Counted from the stretch's first letter, positions 16,829 through 25,519 are shown. The stretch is 64,000 nucleotides of DNA from Mycobacterium paraterrae (GCF_022430545.2 NZ_CP092488.2:1302001-1366000), one strand, 5' to 3'. The notes: generated by a model from the letters alone, not told the origin. Program-made: numbers and translations.

Positions 16829-17059
16829 CTGCCCTCGGAGGCAGCGGCTGGTGGTCGGATGCCGTCATGCCGGCTGCCCGTTGATGGTCCCGCTCCCGAC
16901 GCCGAGCGTGGCTCGGAGTACCTGGGAACCCTTGAGCAGCATGTGATTTTGTGTTGCCGCTTCTTCTGTCAGGCCGAATCCGTACCCGAACGCTCGCTTT
17001 CCCCTGGCAGCACTTTGTTCCCGACTGCTATTGCTACCCAAGGGTATAGAGCAGCGCAT

Positions 17060-17380
17060 CTACGGGATCTTCGGTCGCGGAGCGGCAGTCGTCGAGGCAT
17101 CAGGCAACTTCGCCGGCTGAGTGACCGGGGTTTGCTTATTGCGGTAAAGAGTGACGCCGAACCAAGCTGCAGTGAGACCGGGTACGAGCATGACGGCGAG
17201 CGCAATGCCCCATCGCGTCAGCGAACGTGCTGTAGCACTTGGATTCTCATCGTCATATAACTGACTATCCGACCAGGCAAGGTCGGCTTTCGGCCAAGGA
17301 ACCCCCTGCACTACTGCAGTGTCGTCGGTGGACGCACCGGGACCAACGACGGTCTCGCTAGCATGGGTGCACTCGTCCAC
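17060..17380 (-). CDS. Single-TM membrane protein, mycobacterial type, unknown function
   Basis: 106 residues: an acidic cytosolic N-terminal 50 residues, one TM helix (WGIALAVMLVPGLTAAWFGV at about 57-76), then a short Pro/Thr-rich tail ending at a TAG. Many mycobacterial proteins with this layout continue into a secreted DUF732-like domain; none follows here, so it could be truncated. Same strand as the type VII substrate genes, 53 bp after the 89-residue membrane protein. Confidence 0.55.
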   Translation of the reverse strand: MDECTHASETVVGPGASTDDTAVVQGVPWPKADLAWSDSQLYDDENPSATARSLTRWGIALAVMLVPGLTAAWFGVTLYRNKQTPVTQPAKLPDASTTAAPRPKIP

Positions 17381-17433
17381 GTACGGTGAATTTACGCCGT
17401 GACAGGGCCGTCGAACGAAAACGGCCAGGTCGA

Positions 17434-17703
17434 CTAGCCCGAGCGTGTCTTGGAACCTTGGACCCGCTGATATAGGTATCCACCGGCTGCGATAAGCGCG
17501 CCGACTAGGCCGACACCGGATACCCAGCGTTCCCCCGGTTTGGTTACGAAGTCGATCGCGAGCAGGATCGCAAGTACCACGAGACCGCCAGCTAGCAGGA
17601 CACGAGATCGTCGCTGCGCGGTGTCGCTACGCCGACCGTAGGCAACCACACCGATACCGAGGACGAGGCCCACGATCACGAAGGTCAGCGGGCTCGTGTG
17701 CAT
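17434..17703 (-). CDS. Small three-TM membrane protein coupled to type VII substrate gene
   Basis: 89 residues with hydrophobic segments at about 6-22 (LTFVIVGLVLGIGVVAY), 35-51 (VLLAGGLVVLAILLAID) and 62-78 (VSGVGLVGALIAAGGYL). Its ATG overlaps the upstream stop as TGATG, indicating coupled translation with the WXG-type protein. No family recognised. It might act as an immunity or anchoring protein for its neighbour; that is only context. Confidence 0.65.
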   Translation of the reverse strand: MHTSPLTFVIVGLVLGIGVVAYGRRSDTAQRRSRVLLAGGLVVLAILLAIDFVTKPGERWVSGVGLVGALIAAGGYLYQRVQGSKTRSG

Positions 17704-18503
17704 CAGGGTTCGCAATGCTCTAGCCCTTCGAATCCGGCGATAGTAGTTGCCCCGCCCGTCAGGACGCCTCCGATAGCCATAGCCCACTCGCCTGGCCCCA
17801 GAGGTGCACCCGCAATACCTCCGGCTACAGATCCGACAGTCAGAAGCGGCCCGCCGATGCCCTCGCCTACGTGCTGGAGGATCTCGCCGGTATCGCACGG
17901 GTGCCGGCCATCAGGGGCGGCGCCTTGGCTCATGTCAATAACAGACGGCGGCGGCGGAGGCGGCGACGGGATTTTCTTGCCGTCTCCGGTCGTGTAGTCG
18001 GTGAACATGATCTTTCCCTCGCCACCGGTGGCGTTGGTCATGTCGGTGCCGACCTTGGTGTCGTGAGCGACGAGATCGGTGACTTGGGACTGTAGCTGAC
18101 CCGAGTACGCCTGAGCCTGAGCCTGGCGCTGGGCCGCGACTGCCAGATTCGCTGAGGGACGGGTGTCTACGAACTGCAAGGCCTCAGTCGGGGTAAACCC
18201 ATCGGCCTGGGCATCCTCCAGCGTGTAGAGCGCCCGGGAGTGCATCTGCGTCAAGGTGCTCGCACCGTCCCGCGCGATCGACGCGGCCTGACGCAGGTTC
18301 CCCGCGCTTTCCAAAGCTGTGCTGTAGTCAGCACCCGTACGCGCGTGCAACGCATCCGCTCCCAGACCTTCCCAGGGCAGCGTGCGCGCCTCGTTGTGTA
18401 CAGCGCCGAACACTTCCTCTCGCTGGTCGGCCAGCGCCTCCCAGTGCGCCGAGGCCTCAATCAAGTGGTCGGTGTTGTACGCCAACACCTGCGACAGCGG
18501 CAT
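17703..18503 (-). CDS. WXG/LXG-type helical protein, probable type VII secretion substrate
   Basis: 266 residues. The N-terminal 150 residues form two long helices joined by a W-x-G turn (LPWEGLGADAL at about 46). A YxxxD secretion signal (YTLED) follows near residue 98. After a Gln- and Ala-rich helix comes a run of six prolines (about 190) and a C-terminal hydrophobic Gly-rich segment (GGPLLTVGSVAGGIAGAPLG). This layout is typical of ESX substrates carrying a C-terminal effector or membrane-active region. It follows the EspC-like gene with TGATG overlap, as secretion partners often do. Confidence 0.7.
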   Translation of the reverse strand: MPLSQVLAYNTDHLIEASAHWEALADQREEVFGAVHNEARTLPWEGLGADALHARTGADYSTALESAGNLRQAASIARDGASTLTQMHSRALYTLEDAQADGFTPTEALQFVDTRPSANLAVAAQRQAQAQAYSGQLQSQVTDLVAHDTKVGTDMTNATGGEGKIMFTDYTTGDGKKIPSPPPPPPSVIDMSQGAAPDGRHPCDTGEILQHVGEGIGGPLLTVGSVAGGIAGAPLGPGEWAMAIGGVLTGGATTIAGFEGLEHCEP

Positions 18504-18799
18504 CACGATTGCACCGCATCCCCGATGACTCCGGCCAACGCCTGGGCGTTCTGCTCCGCATCCATCACCGAGTAGCTGATACCTGCGAGCTGCGTCGCGC
18601 CTGCCGTCTCGGCGAGCCTCGCCCCGAATTGGGCGTGGCTTGATGTCACGACACCATGGATTGCACCCACAGCGACGGCCGAGGGCCAAGCGCCCGCGAC
18701 CTCGGGCGGGAACACATCGGCGAACGTAGCTGCGTGTGCCGCCCACTGAGCACCACCCGCGAAGACCTCGGGCAGCTCGACTGCAAAGCGTCCGTCCAT
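18503..18799 (-). CDS. EspC-like small type VII secretion-associated protein
   Basis: 98 residues, starting MDGRFAVELPEVF, preceded by GGGAGGTACAAGG. It forms two predicted helices with the YxxxD motif YSVMD near residue 78, as in EspC/DUF2580-type proteins that are co-secreted with larger ESX-associated partners. Stop and next start overlap as TGATG. It is the first gene of the island operon running to about 17.0 kb. No ESX core genes occur in the window. Confidence 0.68.
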   Translation of the reverse strand: MDGRFAVELPEVFAGGAQWAAHAATFADVFPPEVAGAWPSAVAVGAIHGVVTSSHAQFGARLAETAGATQLAGISYSVMDAEQNAQALAGVIGDAVQS

Positions 18800-18846
18800 C
18801 CTTGTACCTCCCGTCAGGCGGAGTTCGTCTCAATTTACTACCTCCG

Positions 18847-19038
18847 ATGCCATCGAGTGATTCACCTTTTAGCGATCACGGGAACCGAGAGCGGTCCCCC
18901 GACGTCGAAGACAGCGTGGACGACGAAGAACGCGAAGCGATTCGAGCCGAGGGGTTCGATCCCGACGAGTCTGCGGTGCGAGCATCACTTGAGCTGGTGC
19001 GCTGGGAGCTGGAGCTACTCGGCAGGGATGACCTCTAG
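18847..19038 (+). CDS. Small acidic hypothetical protein
   Basis: A 63-codon frame beginning MPSSDSPFSDHGNRERSP and ending in a charged helix (DESAVRASLELVRWELELLG). It lies between the divergent secretion operon and the methylase gene. No family recognised. Confidence 0.4.
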   Translation: MPSSDSPFSDHGNRERSPDVEDSVDDEEREAIRAEGFDPDESAVRASLELVRWELELLGRDDL

Positions 19039-19211
19039 GTCGTCGCCGTCCATGCGGGGACTTACGCAGCGCGGACAACGCGACGCGCGACGTCACCGAC
19101 ACCTGCCCGCTACGCGACACATAGGCACCCAGGGCGGGTGACCCCCCCGTTGCGCCGCGCGTCGCGGGAGATGCGAACGGCAGCGTCGGCGCGTGACCGT
19201 AGATTGCCTCT

Positions 19212-22200
19212 ATGCCCGATGCGACCGAAGCTGTTCTGGTTCGTCTGCTGTCGAACGACCCCAAGCGCACCGAAGCTGACGTCCAATCGGACATCAAGGA
19301 ACTCCTCCTACAGCCGAACTTCGGCCTTGACGATCAGCAAGTACCGAAGTTGGAAGTGCAGACAGAGGACGGCACCCGGCGGCGGATCGACATCCTCACC
19401 GGCGCCACCGTCGTCGAGGTCAAGAAAGACCTCACGGCAGCCGTCCGCCAAGAGGCAGAGCCACAACTGCGCGGCTACATCGACAACCGTATCGAGCTGA
19501 CCGGCGGCCGTTACAACGGCATCCTGACCGACGGCCGGACCTGGGTGCTCTACGAAGTTGACCCCGCCACCAATCAGCTGACGGTGCAGTCGGAGTTGCT
19601 GATCAGCACGGTCGGCGACACGGACCGCCTTGTCGCCTGGCTCAGTGCCGTCTTGGCCACCGACCACGGTCTTACGCCATCTCCGCGAACGATAGAGGAA
19701 CGGCTCGGCGTGGACTCACCCGCATATGCGCAAGATCACGCCTACTTGGCCAGCCTCTATGACGCCCTGGCCGATGACCCCACGGTTCAACTCAAACGCG
19801 CCCTGTGGGCACGGCTGCTACGTAGTGCCTTGGGAACCGGATTCGACTCGAAACAGAGCCGCCTCTTCATCGATCACACGATGTTGGTGGTCGAGGCCAC
19901 GGTGATCGCGCACGCTCTGATGGGCTTCACCGAAGAAGAGTTGATGGCTGACCCGGCCGCGATGCTCGCAGGCGAGAAGTTCACCGAGCATGACATCCAC
20001 AACGCCGTCGAGGCCGGGTTCTTCGACTGGCTCCTGGCGCATCCAGACGGGCAGAAGTTCATTCGTCAGCTGATCCGCCGCGTCGCGGTTTTCGACTGGG
20101 ACAAAGCCCAGCATGACGTTCTGAAACACCTCTACGAGTCGGTCGTCAACGCCGCCACGCGCAAGACACTCGGCGAGTATTACACCCCTGACTGGCTTGC
20201 CGAAGCCGTCATTGAACGCGCTATGGGCGACAACGTTCTCGGTACACGGGCGCTCGACGCCGCCTGCGGCAGTGGGACGTTCGTATTTCACGCCGTGCGT
20301 CGGTATCTCGCCGCCGCAGACGCCGCTGGACTCGATCCGACCGCGGCGATCGATGGCGCGCAGTCCCACGTATTCGGTCTCGACATCCACCCTGTGTCCG
20401 TCGCCCTCGCCCGTACCACCTACCTAATGGCGTTAGGGTCGCGCCTGACGGGTCCTCGCGGAACCATTACCGTGCCGATCTTCCTCGGCGACGCGGTTCA
20501 GTGGGCATCGGACGCTTCCGTCGCCGCCGACACAATCAAGATCCCGGTCGACGCACACGACCTCGCGAACTCGGCCGCCGAACCGACGCTGATCGACATC
20601 GAGCAGACGTTGGTGTTCCCGCTTTCTAGCATCGATGACCCCGGCACCTTCGATCGCCTCACCACCGCATTGACGGACCTTGCGCAGACCGTCACCGGCA
20701 AGTCGAAGAGACCGTCCGCGGCATCGATTCTCTCGTCTTTCTCCATCAGTCCGAGTTCTGATGACGGCAAGATCCTCACCGAGACCTTTAAGCTGCTGTG
20801 CGATCTCCACGCCGAGGGGCGCGACCACATTTGGAGCTTCTTCGTCCGTAACCAGGTCCGACCCCTGTGGTTCTCCCTTCCCGGCCGAAAGGTCGATGTG
20901 CTGATCGGAAACCCGCCGTGGGTGTCGTACAGACATATGACGGAGGCGATGCAGTCGAAGTTTCAATCCTTCTGCACGCAGCGCAACCTCTGGCATGGAA
21001 AATCGCTGGCCACGCACCAGGATCTGGTCGCACTTTTTGCCGTTCGTGCCTGCGAGCTGTATTTGAAGGACGGCGGGACCTTCGGGCTCGTCACGCCGCT
21101 GGCGGTGCTCGATCGGCAGCAGTACGAAGGCTTCCGCGCTGGTAATTGGGGCACGTACGTACGCGGCGAGATAAACGAGTGGTGGGACCTTGAGAAAGTG
21201 CGGCCTCAACCGTTTCCGGTGCCTGCGGGCGTCGCCTTCGGAGTGCACCACGCCTACGACGGGGTTGGTATCGACTCCGCCACCGAACCCCCGCACGGCA
21301 GCCCACGCACAAAGAAGGCTTTCGCCGGCCGCAGCTCCGCGACATGGGCGGCCACCGAGCCGCAGCTCACCTACACCACCGAGCCGAACGTCGGCCGCAG
21401 CGTCGATGACACCGCTGCCTCTCCCTATGCGGCGGTCACCCGGCAGGGCGCGAATCTTGTTCCGAGGTACCTGTTCCTGGTCGAGCGTGTGGCTGGCGGC
21501 GGAAAGCTCGGGCACGCGGCCAGCAAGCAACCGATCGTCTCGCGTCGCTCCACCCAGGAGAAGGCGCCCTGGAAAGATCGGCCAGACGTGCACGGCTCGG
21601 TTGAGAAACAGTTCATTCACACGGCGCTTCTCGGCGAGTCCATCGCACCATTCCGCCTGCTCGACCCGTTCGAGACGGTTGTCCCCGTCGCCAGCGGAAG
21701 CCTGCTCAGGCAGTCCGACATCGATAAGAACCCCGGCCTGGCCCAGTGGTGGAATGCCGTGAACACCGAATGGGACGACCATAAAACGGGACAGAATCGC
21801 GCCAAGGCTGTGTCACTAACCCAACAAGCTGATCACATGGGCAAGTTGACCAGACAGCTTGGTGGCGCCAAGCATCGAGTTCTCTATTCCAAATCGGGTA
21901 ACACGCTGGCAGCGGTCCGGACTGACAACCCCGATCACATAGTCGACCACTCGCTTTATGTTGTACCGGCGCGCAACGAGCCCGAAGCCGTGTACCTGAC
22001 GGCGGTTCTCAACACCTCTGCGGTCACGGCCGCTGTCGCCCAGTACCAATCGAAAGGGTTGTTCGGGACGAGGCACTTCGACAAGTACGTGTGGCTGCTC
22101 CCAATCCCTCAGTACAACGGAACTGACCCGCTTCACGAACAGATCGTCGAGCTCGGTCGACACGCGGAAGAGGTCGCAGCCGCGCTCGAAATCCCCGCGG

Positions 22201-22388
22201 GAACGGGCTTCCAAGCGGCGCGCAAACTGATTCGACAGGCCTTGATCGCTGATGGCGTTTCCAGTGCTCTCGACGCCGCAGTTGGTCCGTGGCTCCCAAC
22301 CCCTGCCGAGATTGATGCAACCGCCGCTGCGGTGACTCCTTCGGGCGAAGGCGACGAGGACTCAACTGGCGTGGAGGACGCCACCTAG
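19212..22388 (+). CDS. Type IIG-like restriction-modification enzyme (nuclease plus N6-adenine methylase)
   Basis: 1,058 residues. The N-terminus has a PD-(D/E)xK-like site, RRRIDILTG (Asp60) and VVEVKK (Glu69, Lys71). A helical linker precedes the methylase: motif X region GEYYTPDWLAEAV at about 320, motif I LDAACGSGTF at about 349 and motif IV NPPWVSY at about 567. The C-terminal 350 residues would hold target recognition. Such single-chain enzymes both cut and methylate DNA and defend against phage. PglX-type BREX methylases look similar but lack the nuclease and come with other brx genes, absent here. Confidence 0.82.
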   Translation: MPDATEAVLVRLLSNDPKRTEADVQSDIKELLLQPNFGLDDQQVPKLEVQTEDGTRRRIDILTGATVVEVKKDLTAAVRQEAEPQLRGYIDNRIELTGGRYNGILTDGRTWVLYEVDPATNQLTVQSELLISTVGDTDRLVAWLSAVLATDHGLTPSPRTIEERLGVDSPAYAQDHAYLASLYDALADDPTVQLKRALWARLLRSALGTGFDSKQSRLFIDHTMLVVEATVIAHALMGFTEEELMADPAAMLAGEKFTEHDIHNAVEAGFFDWLLAHPDGQKFIRQLIRRVAVFDWDKAQHDVLKHLYESVVNAATRKTLGEYYTPDWLAEAVIERAMGDNVLGTRALDAACGSGTFVFHAVRRYLAAADAAGLDPTAAIDGAQSHVFGLDIHPVSVALARTTYLMALGSRLTGPRGTITVPIFLGDAVQWASDASVAADTIKIPVDAHDLANSAAEPTLIDIEQTLVFPLSSIDDPGTFDRLTTALTDLAQTVTGKSKRPSAASILSSFSISPSSDDGKILTETFKLLCDLHAEGRDHIWSFFVRNQVRPLWFSLPGRKVDVLIGNPPWVSYRHMTEAMQSKFQSFCTQRNLWHGKSLATHQDLVALFAVRACELYLKDGGTFGLVTPLAVLDRQQYEGFRAGNWGTYVRGEINEWWDLEKVRPQPFPVPAGVAFGVHHAYDGVGIDSATEPPHGSPRTKKAFAGRSSATWAATEPQLTYTTEPNVGRSVDDTAASPYAAVTRQGANLVPRYLFLVERVAGGGKLGHAASKQPIVSRRSTQEKAPWKDRPDVHGSVEKQFIHTALLGESIAPFRLLDPFETVVPVASGSLLRQSDIDKNPGLAQWWNAVNTEWDDHKTGQNRAKAVSLTQQADHMGKLTRQLGGAKHRVLYSKSGNTLAAVRTDNPDHIVDHSLYVVPARNEPEAVYLTAVLNTSAVTAAVAQYQSKGLFGTRHFDKYVWLLPIPQYNGTDPLHEQIVELGRHAEEVAAALEIPAGTGFQAARKLIRQALIADGVSSALDAAVGPWLPTPAEIDATAAAVTPSGEGDEDSTGVEDAT

Positions 22389-22779
22389 GCCCTAGTCGAC
22401 GGCTCCTAGAGAAGCGCCGTCGAGCTTCCGCGGTTGGCGCGGTTGGCGCTCAGCAAGACGCAACGCTGCTGCCGGCGTTGCGATCGTCGAGCAGTGCGTC
22501 CAGCACGACTGTTGTCGGTATAGCGCCGCCGACTCCGCACACGTTCGGCGCACAGCTGCGACCAGCCTGAATTCGGAGTCGATCGTCTCGCGGTCCCGCA
22601 TCATCCGAGCGTAGAGCGGGCTGCTGCTGCTGCTACATAGCGCCAGTTGAGGCCTCCCGCCGTCAAGTCTGCCCGCGTGACTCAACGTTCGGCGCGTTGA
22701 TGCGCCGCAATCCTCAACTTTGCGGCATTCGGCTATATGATGGCAGCAAGTTTGAGGCAATCCACGGACGGAGGCAGCA
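22389..22779. other. Gap between the methylase and winged-helix genes
   Basis: 391 bp; the only recognisable content is the frameshifted fragment at 22450-22604. The remainder shows no coding character. Confidence 0.4.
22450..22604 (-). pseudogene. Frameshifted copy of a small actinobacterial protein
   Basis: ATG at 22604 or 22601 begins MRDRETIDSEFRLVAAVRR, a widespread short actinobacterial family. After about residue 20 the frame is wrong; shifting it by one base restores VCGVGGAIPTTVVLDALLDD and a stop at 22450. One indel therefore inactivated it. Family recognised from memory. Confidence 0.5.
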
Positions 22780-23400
22780 ATGGGTATCAACCCCGTTTTA
22801 GAGCGGCATCTGCTGCAAGCGCGGCGGGAGCTCTTGGCTCAACGCGCCAGCCTCGACGAGGACATTCACCAGATTGATGTGCTACTCAGAAGCGATTCTG
22901 GCGTTGTGGCAGTTGAGGCGAAGTCGACGCAGTTGACAGAACGTGGGGATACATCGTCGTCTACAGACCCGAGCGCGAATCAGACGCGCGTCGCTCAACG
23001 AGGCACTAGAGGTATCGAGGTGCGCGATCCAGACGGCCTGCGAACTGTCGACGACTACAAGCGGAAGGCTTACCAGTACAACCGCGTGGCCGACCTGTAC
23101 GAAGGTGGATCAATGCGGTTGGCAATCCTGAACTATCTAACTCAGGCCGGCGAGCCGATGACGACTCAGCACATCGCTAAGGATCTTGCAGAGCAACACG
23201 ACTGGGCCGAGTCGAGCATCCGCAGTCTTCTCTCCCGCTTGGCCAAGGATGAGGTGATCGTCCTCGTTCGCCGCGGGGTCTACGCAACCTGGGACACCGC
23301 GCCGAACGTTGTCCAGGTGGATCTCTCGTCGACTCTCGACGAGGAATCGGACGACGAAGAAGCGCCCGACTCAGAGGAAGCCTTGATGCCCCTGAGGTAA
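22780..23400 (+). CDS. Winged-helix DNA-binding-like protein with N-terminal coiled coil
   Basis: 206 residues. Residues 5-35 form a coiled coil (LERHLLQARRELLAQRASL). Residues about 105-170 read as a winged helix (AILNYLTQAGEPMTTQHIA, SSIRSLLSRLAKDEVIVLV, RRGVYATW). The C-terminal 30 residues are strongly acidic. It could regulate or assist the restriction enzyme upstream, but nothing proves the link. A strong terminator follows. Confidence 0.65.
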   Translation: MGINPVLERHLLQARRELLAQRASLDEDIHQIDVLLRSDSGVVAVEAKSTQLTERGDTSSSTDPSANQTRVAQRGTRGIEVRDPDGLRTVDDYKRKAYQYNRVADLYEGGSMRLAILNYLTQAGEPMTTQHIAKDLAEQHDWAESSIRSLLSRLAKDEVIVLVRRGVYATWDTAPNVVQVDLSSTLDEESDDEEAPDSEEALMPLR

Positions 23401-23414
23401 CGCCCGAAGACAGA

Positions 23415-23445
23415 AGGCGACCCCCGTTGCAGCCGGGGGTCGCCT
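23415..23445. terminator. Perfect 12-bp stem terminator-like hairpin
   Basis: AGGCGACCCCCG and CGGGGGTCGCCT flank the 7-nt loop TTGCAGC, 15 bp after the winged-helix gene. No T-tract follows, as is common for mycobacterial terminators. Confidence 0.65.
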
Positions 23446-23493
23446 GAACTCCCAAATCCCGACCCGCGTAGATCGTGAAGGAAGAACTCTTCA

Positions 23494-23706
23494 ATGAAAC
23501 CACCCGATGACAATGATGGCCAGCAAGGGCGCGAAGCACCTGCGATATTGCCGAGGCTATCGATCATTCTGATTACTGGGATCGCTGCTGTCATCACAGC
23601 CTTTGTGTGGCCCAACGCTGCTCCCGCTGCGGAGCTTGCAGTGACGTTGGTCGCGATGCTCCTGGACGCCTTGCGCCAGACCGGAGGTCGCATCGATCGC
23701 GAGTAG
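23494..23706 (+). CDS. Small hydrophobic protein, unknown
   Basis: 70 residues with one or two hydrophobic stretches (LSIILITGIAAVITAFVW, then AAELAVTLVAMLLDAL). AAGGAAG lies upstream of the ATG. It is the last gene of the island, ending about 30 bp before the right junction with tadA. Confidence 0.5.
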   Translation: MKPPDDNDGQQGREAPAILPRLSIILITGIAAVITAFVWPNAAPAAELAVTLVAMLLDALRQTGGRIDRE

Positions 23707-23715
23707 TTCTGGGTG

Positions 23716-24330
23716 CTACCGGTTGGGTGCGGTTTTGCCCGCGCCAGTCCCGCCGGACACCAGGAACGCCAGCCGGGCGGCGATGACGTCGTCGATCAAC
23801 GCGGCGGCCGCCGGCGGGATCGCACCGGCCGCGGCCAGAGCGGCGAGGTCCCGAGTCACCGGCCGCAGCACCCGCAGCGACAGGCAGGTACCGCCCGCCG
23901 CGACCGGCGGCAGGATCGCGTGCAACCGCACGGCGAAGCTCCCGAGCCCCGAAAGCTGGCCGTCGACCCACGGCTGCGCATCGTCGAGCCGCCGCCCCGC
24001 CGCGAGCGCCAGCCGCTGCGCCAAGCGGCGCACCGAGGCTTCGTCAGCAAAGCGAATATCACTGCGCCGCAGACCTTTTCCGTCGTCGATCCATACCGCG
24101 TCCGGCGCGGTGACCAGAACATCGGTCGCACCCGGGGCACGCAGCAGCGGCTCCAGGATTCCGGCGCCGGTCAGCTCCGTCTGCAGTATCCGCAGATTGC
24201 TCAGCAGTTCGGTGTCGCCCAGGACACCGCCGGACTCCGCCCTGATCGCGTCGGCCACCACGCCCGGACGCAGTGGCGTCGACTCGGCCGCCAGCCGCTC
24301 GCGAACGCGGTCGATCAACGAGCCGCTCAC
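23716..24330 (-). pseudogene. tadA: TadA/CpaF pilus-assembly ATPase truncated right after Walker A
   Basis: The GTG start overlaps the ssd stop as GTGA. About 200 codons of the N-terminal region are present (SLIDRVRERLAAES, LLRAPGATDVLVTAPDAVW, RLALAAGRRLDDAQPWVDGQ). The frame reaches the Walker A GGTGAGKT and then reads APNR-stop; relatives continue for another 150-200 residues with Walker B and His boxes. The break at about 23735 is the right junction of the island, so no active secretion ATPase can be made. Confidence 0.85.
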
Positions 24331-25406
24331 GCCGCGCGCCCGTCGGCCCGATGCTTCGGCAGTACGGCCAGGACCTGGCGAGCTGCGGCAGCTAGCCCCG
24401 AGCGCCGCCCGATGTGCAATCCCCCGTGCTCGACCTGCTCGGCCAGCCGGGGGTGCGGCCGCATCGATGCCAGTAGCGGGACCGCGGCGATCGTCGCCAC
24501 CTCCTCGGCGCTCAGTCCACCGGGCGACGGACCCCGCACCACCAGGCCCAGGCTCGGGTTGATGGCCGCGAGCGCTGGTGCGATGGTCGCGGTCGCCGCG
24601 CATGCCCGTACGTCGCAGGGACTGACTAGCACCACGAGATCGGCTGTCTCCACAGCGATTTCGACAGCTTCGGTCATTCGGCGGGCGAGGTCGCACACCA
24701 CGGTCGCCCCGCCGCGACGACCCGCGTCGAGAACGGCGTGCACCGCCCGGGCGCTGATGTCGTGACCCCGACGGGTCCCCGAGAGCAGGCTCGTCCCGCG
24801 GTGCCGCGGCACCGCGTCTCGCACGGCCGCCCAGTTCAGCCGTCCACCCTCTAAAGCCAGGTCAGGCCAACGCACGCCGGGTGTGGTCTCGGCGCCGATC
24901 AGCAGGTCGATGCCGCCGGCCCAGGGATCGAGGTCCACCAGCATCGGCTCGACCGCCGCCCGCGCGAGCGCAACCGCGAACACCGACGCGCCCGCGCCGC
25001 CGCAGCCACCGATCACGGCCAGCACCGCACCGCGGGTCCCGTCGTCGCGGAACGATTCCGCCGCCTCGGCGAGCTCGCGGACCAGATCATGCGCTTGCGC
25101 AGGCAATGTGAGCACGTGCCGGGCGCCCACCTCGATGGCCGCGGCCCACATTGCCGGTGGCGTCTCGCCGTTAGTTGCGACGACCACGTGGTCGCGGCGC
25201 ACCAATCCCGTCAGCGCGCAGCCGACGGCTCCGGCCTCGTCGAGCACGACCGCCGAGGCTGCCGACCACGCTTTTCTACTGACCGCCGACGAGGTCACGG
25301 CGTGCACCACCCGCACTCCGACGGCCGCCGCCACCCGGTCGACCTCTTCGCGCAGAACGGGGTCGGCGAGCACCGCCAAAATCCCACGCGCACGGTCAGT
25401 CGGCAT
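24327..25406 (-). CDS. ssd: Septum-site-determining / CpaE-like MinD-family protein (Rv3660c)
   Basis: 359 residues. The N-terminal 125 residues resemble a receiver-like domain. The C-terminal P-loop region starts at GGCGGAGASVFAVALA (about 133), where the usual deviant Walker A lysines are replaced, followed by LVDLDPWAGGIDLL. Rv3660c (Ssd) affects septum formation and sits at the head of the tad operon. It is intact here even though most of the genes below it are lost, which fits a role independent of pili. Confidence 0.85.
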   Translation of the reverse strand: MPTDRARGILAVLADPVLREEVDRVAAAVGVRVVHAVTSSAVSRKAWSAASAVVLDEAGAVGCALTGLVRRDHVVVATNGETPPAMWAAAIEVGARHVLTLPAQAHDLVRELAEAAESFRDDGTRGAVLAVIGGCGGAGASVFAVALARAAVEPMLVDLDPWAGGIDLLIGAETTPGVRWPDLALEGGRLNWAAVRDAVPRHRGTSLLSGTRRGHDISARAVHAVLDAGRRGGATVVCDLARRMTEAVEIAVETADLVVLVSPCDVRACAATATIAPALAAINPSLGLVVRGPSPGGLSAEEVATIAAVPLLASMRPHPRLAEQVEHGGLHIGRRSGLAAAARQVLAVLPKHRADGRAA

Positions 25407-25519
25407 CGGCCCACCGTGCCGCCGATGACGCTGAGTCGCCAGTCGCGGCGAAGGAAGCTGTGGACAACGTCAGGACGCGTAAAGCGAAAGAACCGATGAG
25501 AGATTTACCCGAGAAAAGG

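Noticed and set aside
16865..17059. 64-codon minus ORF whose ATG directly abuts the preceding stop
   Set aside because: Position is suggestive, but composition is not coding-like and there is no recognisable segment.
19212..22388. BREX PglX assignment for the large methylase
   Set aside because: No other brx/pgl genes nearby, and the N-terminal nuclease-like site fits a type IIG enzyme better.
22392..22790. 132-codon minus ORF
   Set aside because: Only a 20-residue part matches a real family and the frame then shifts; treated as a pseudogene fragment instead.
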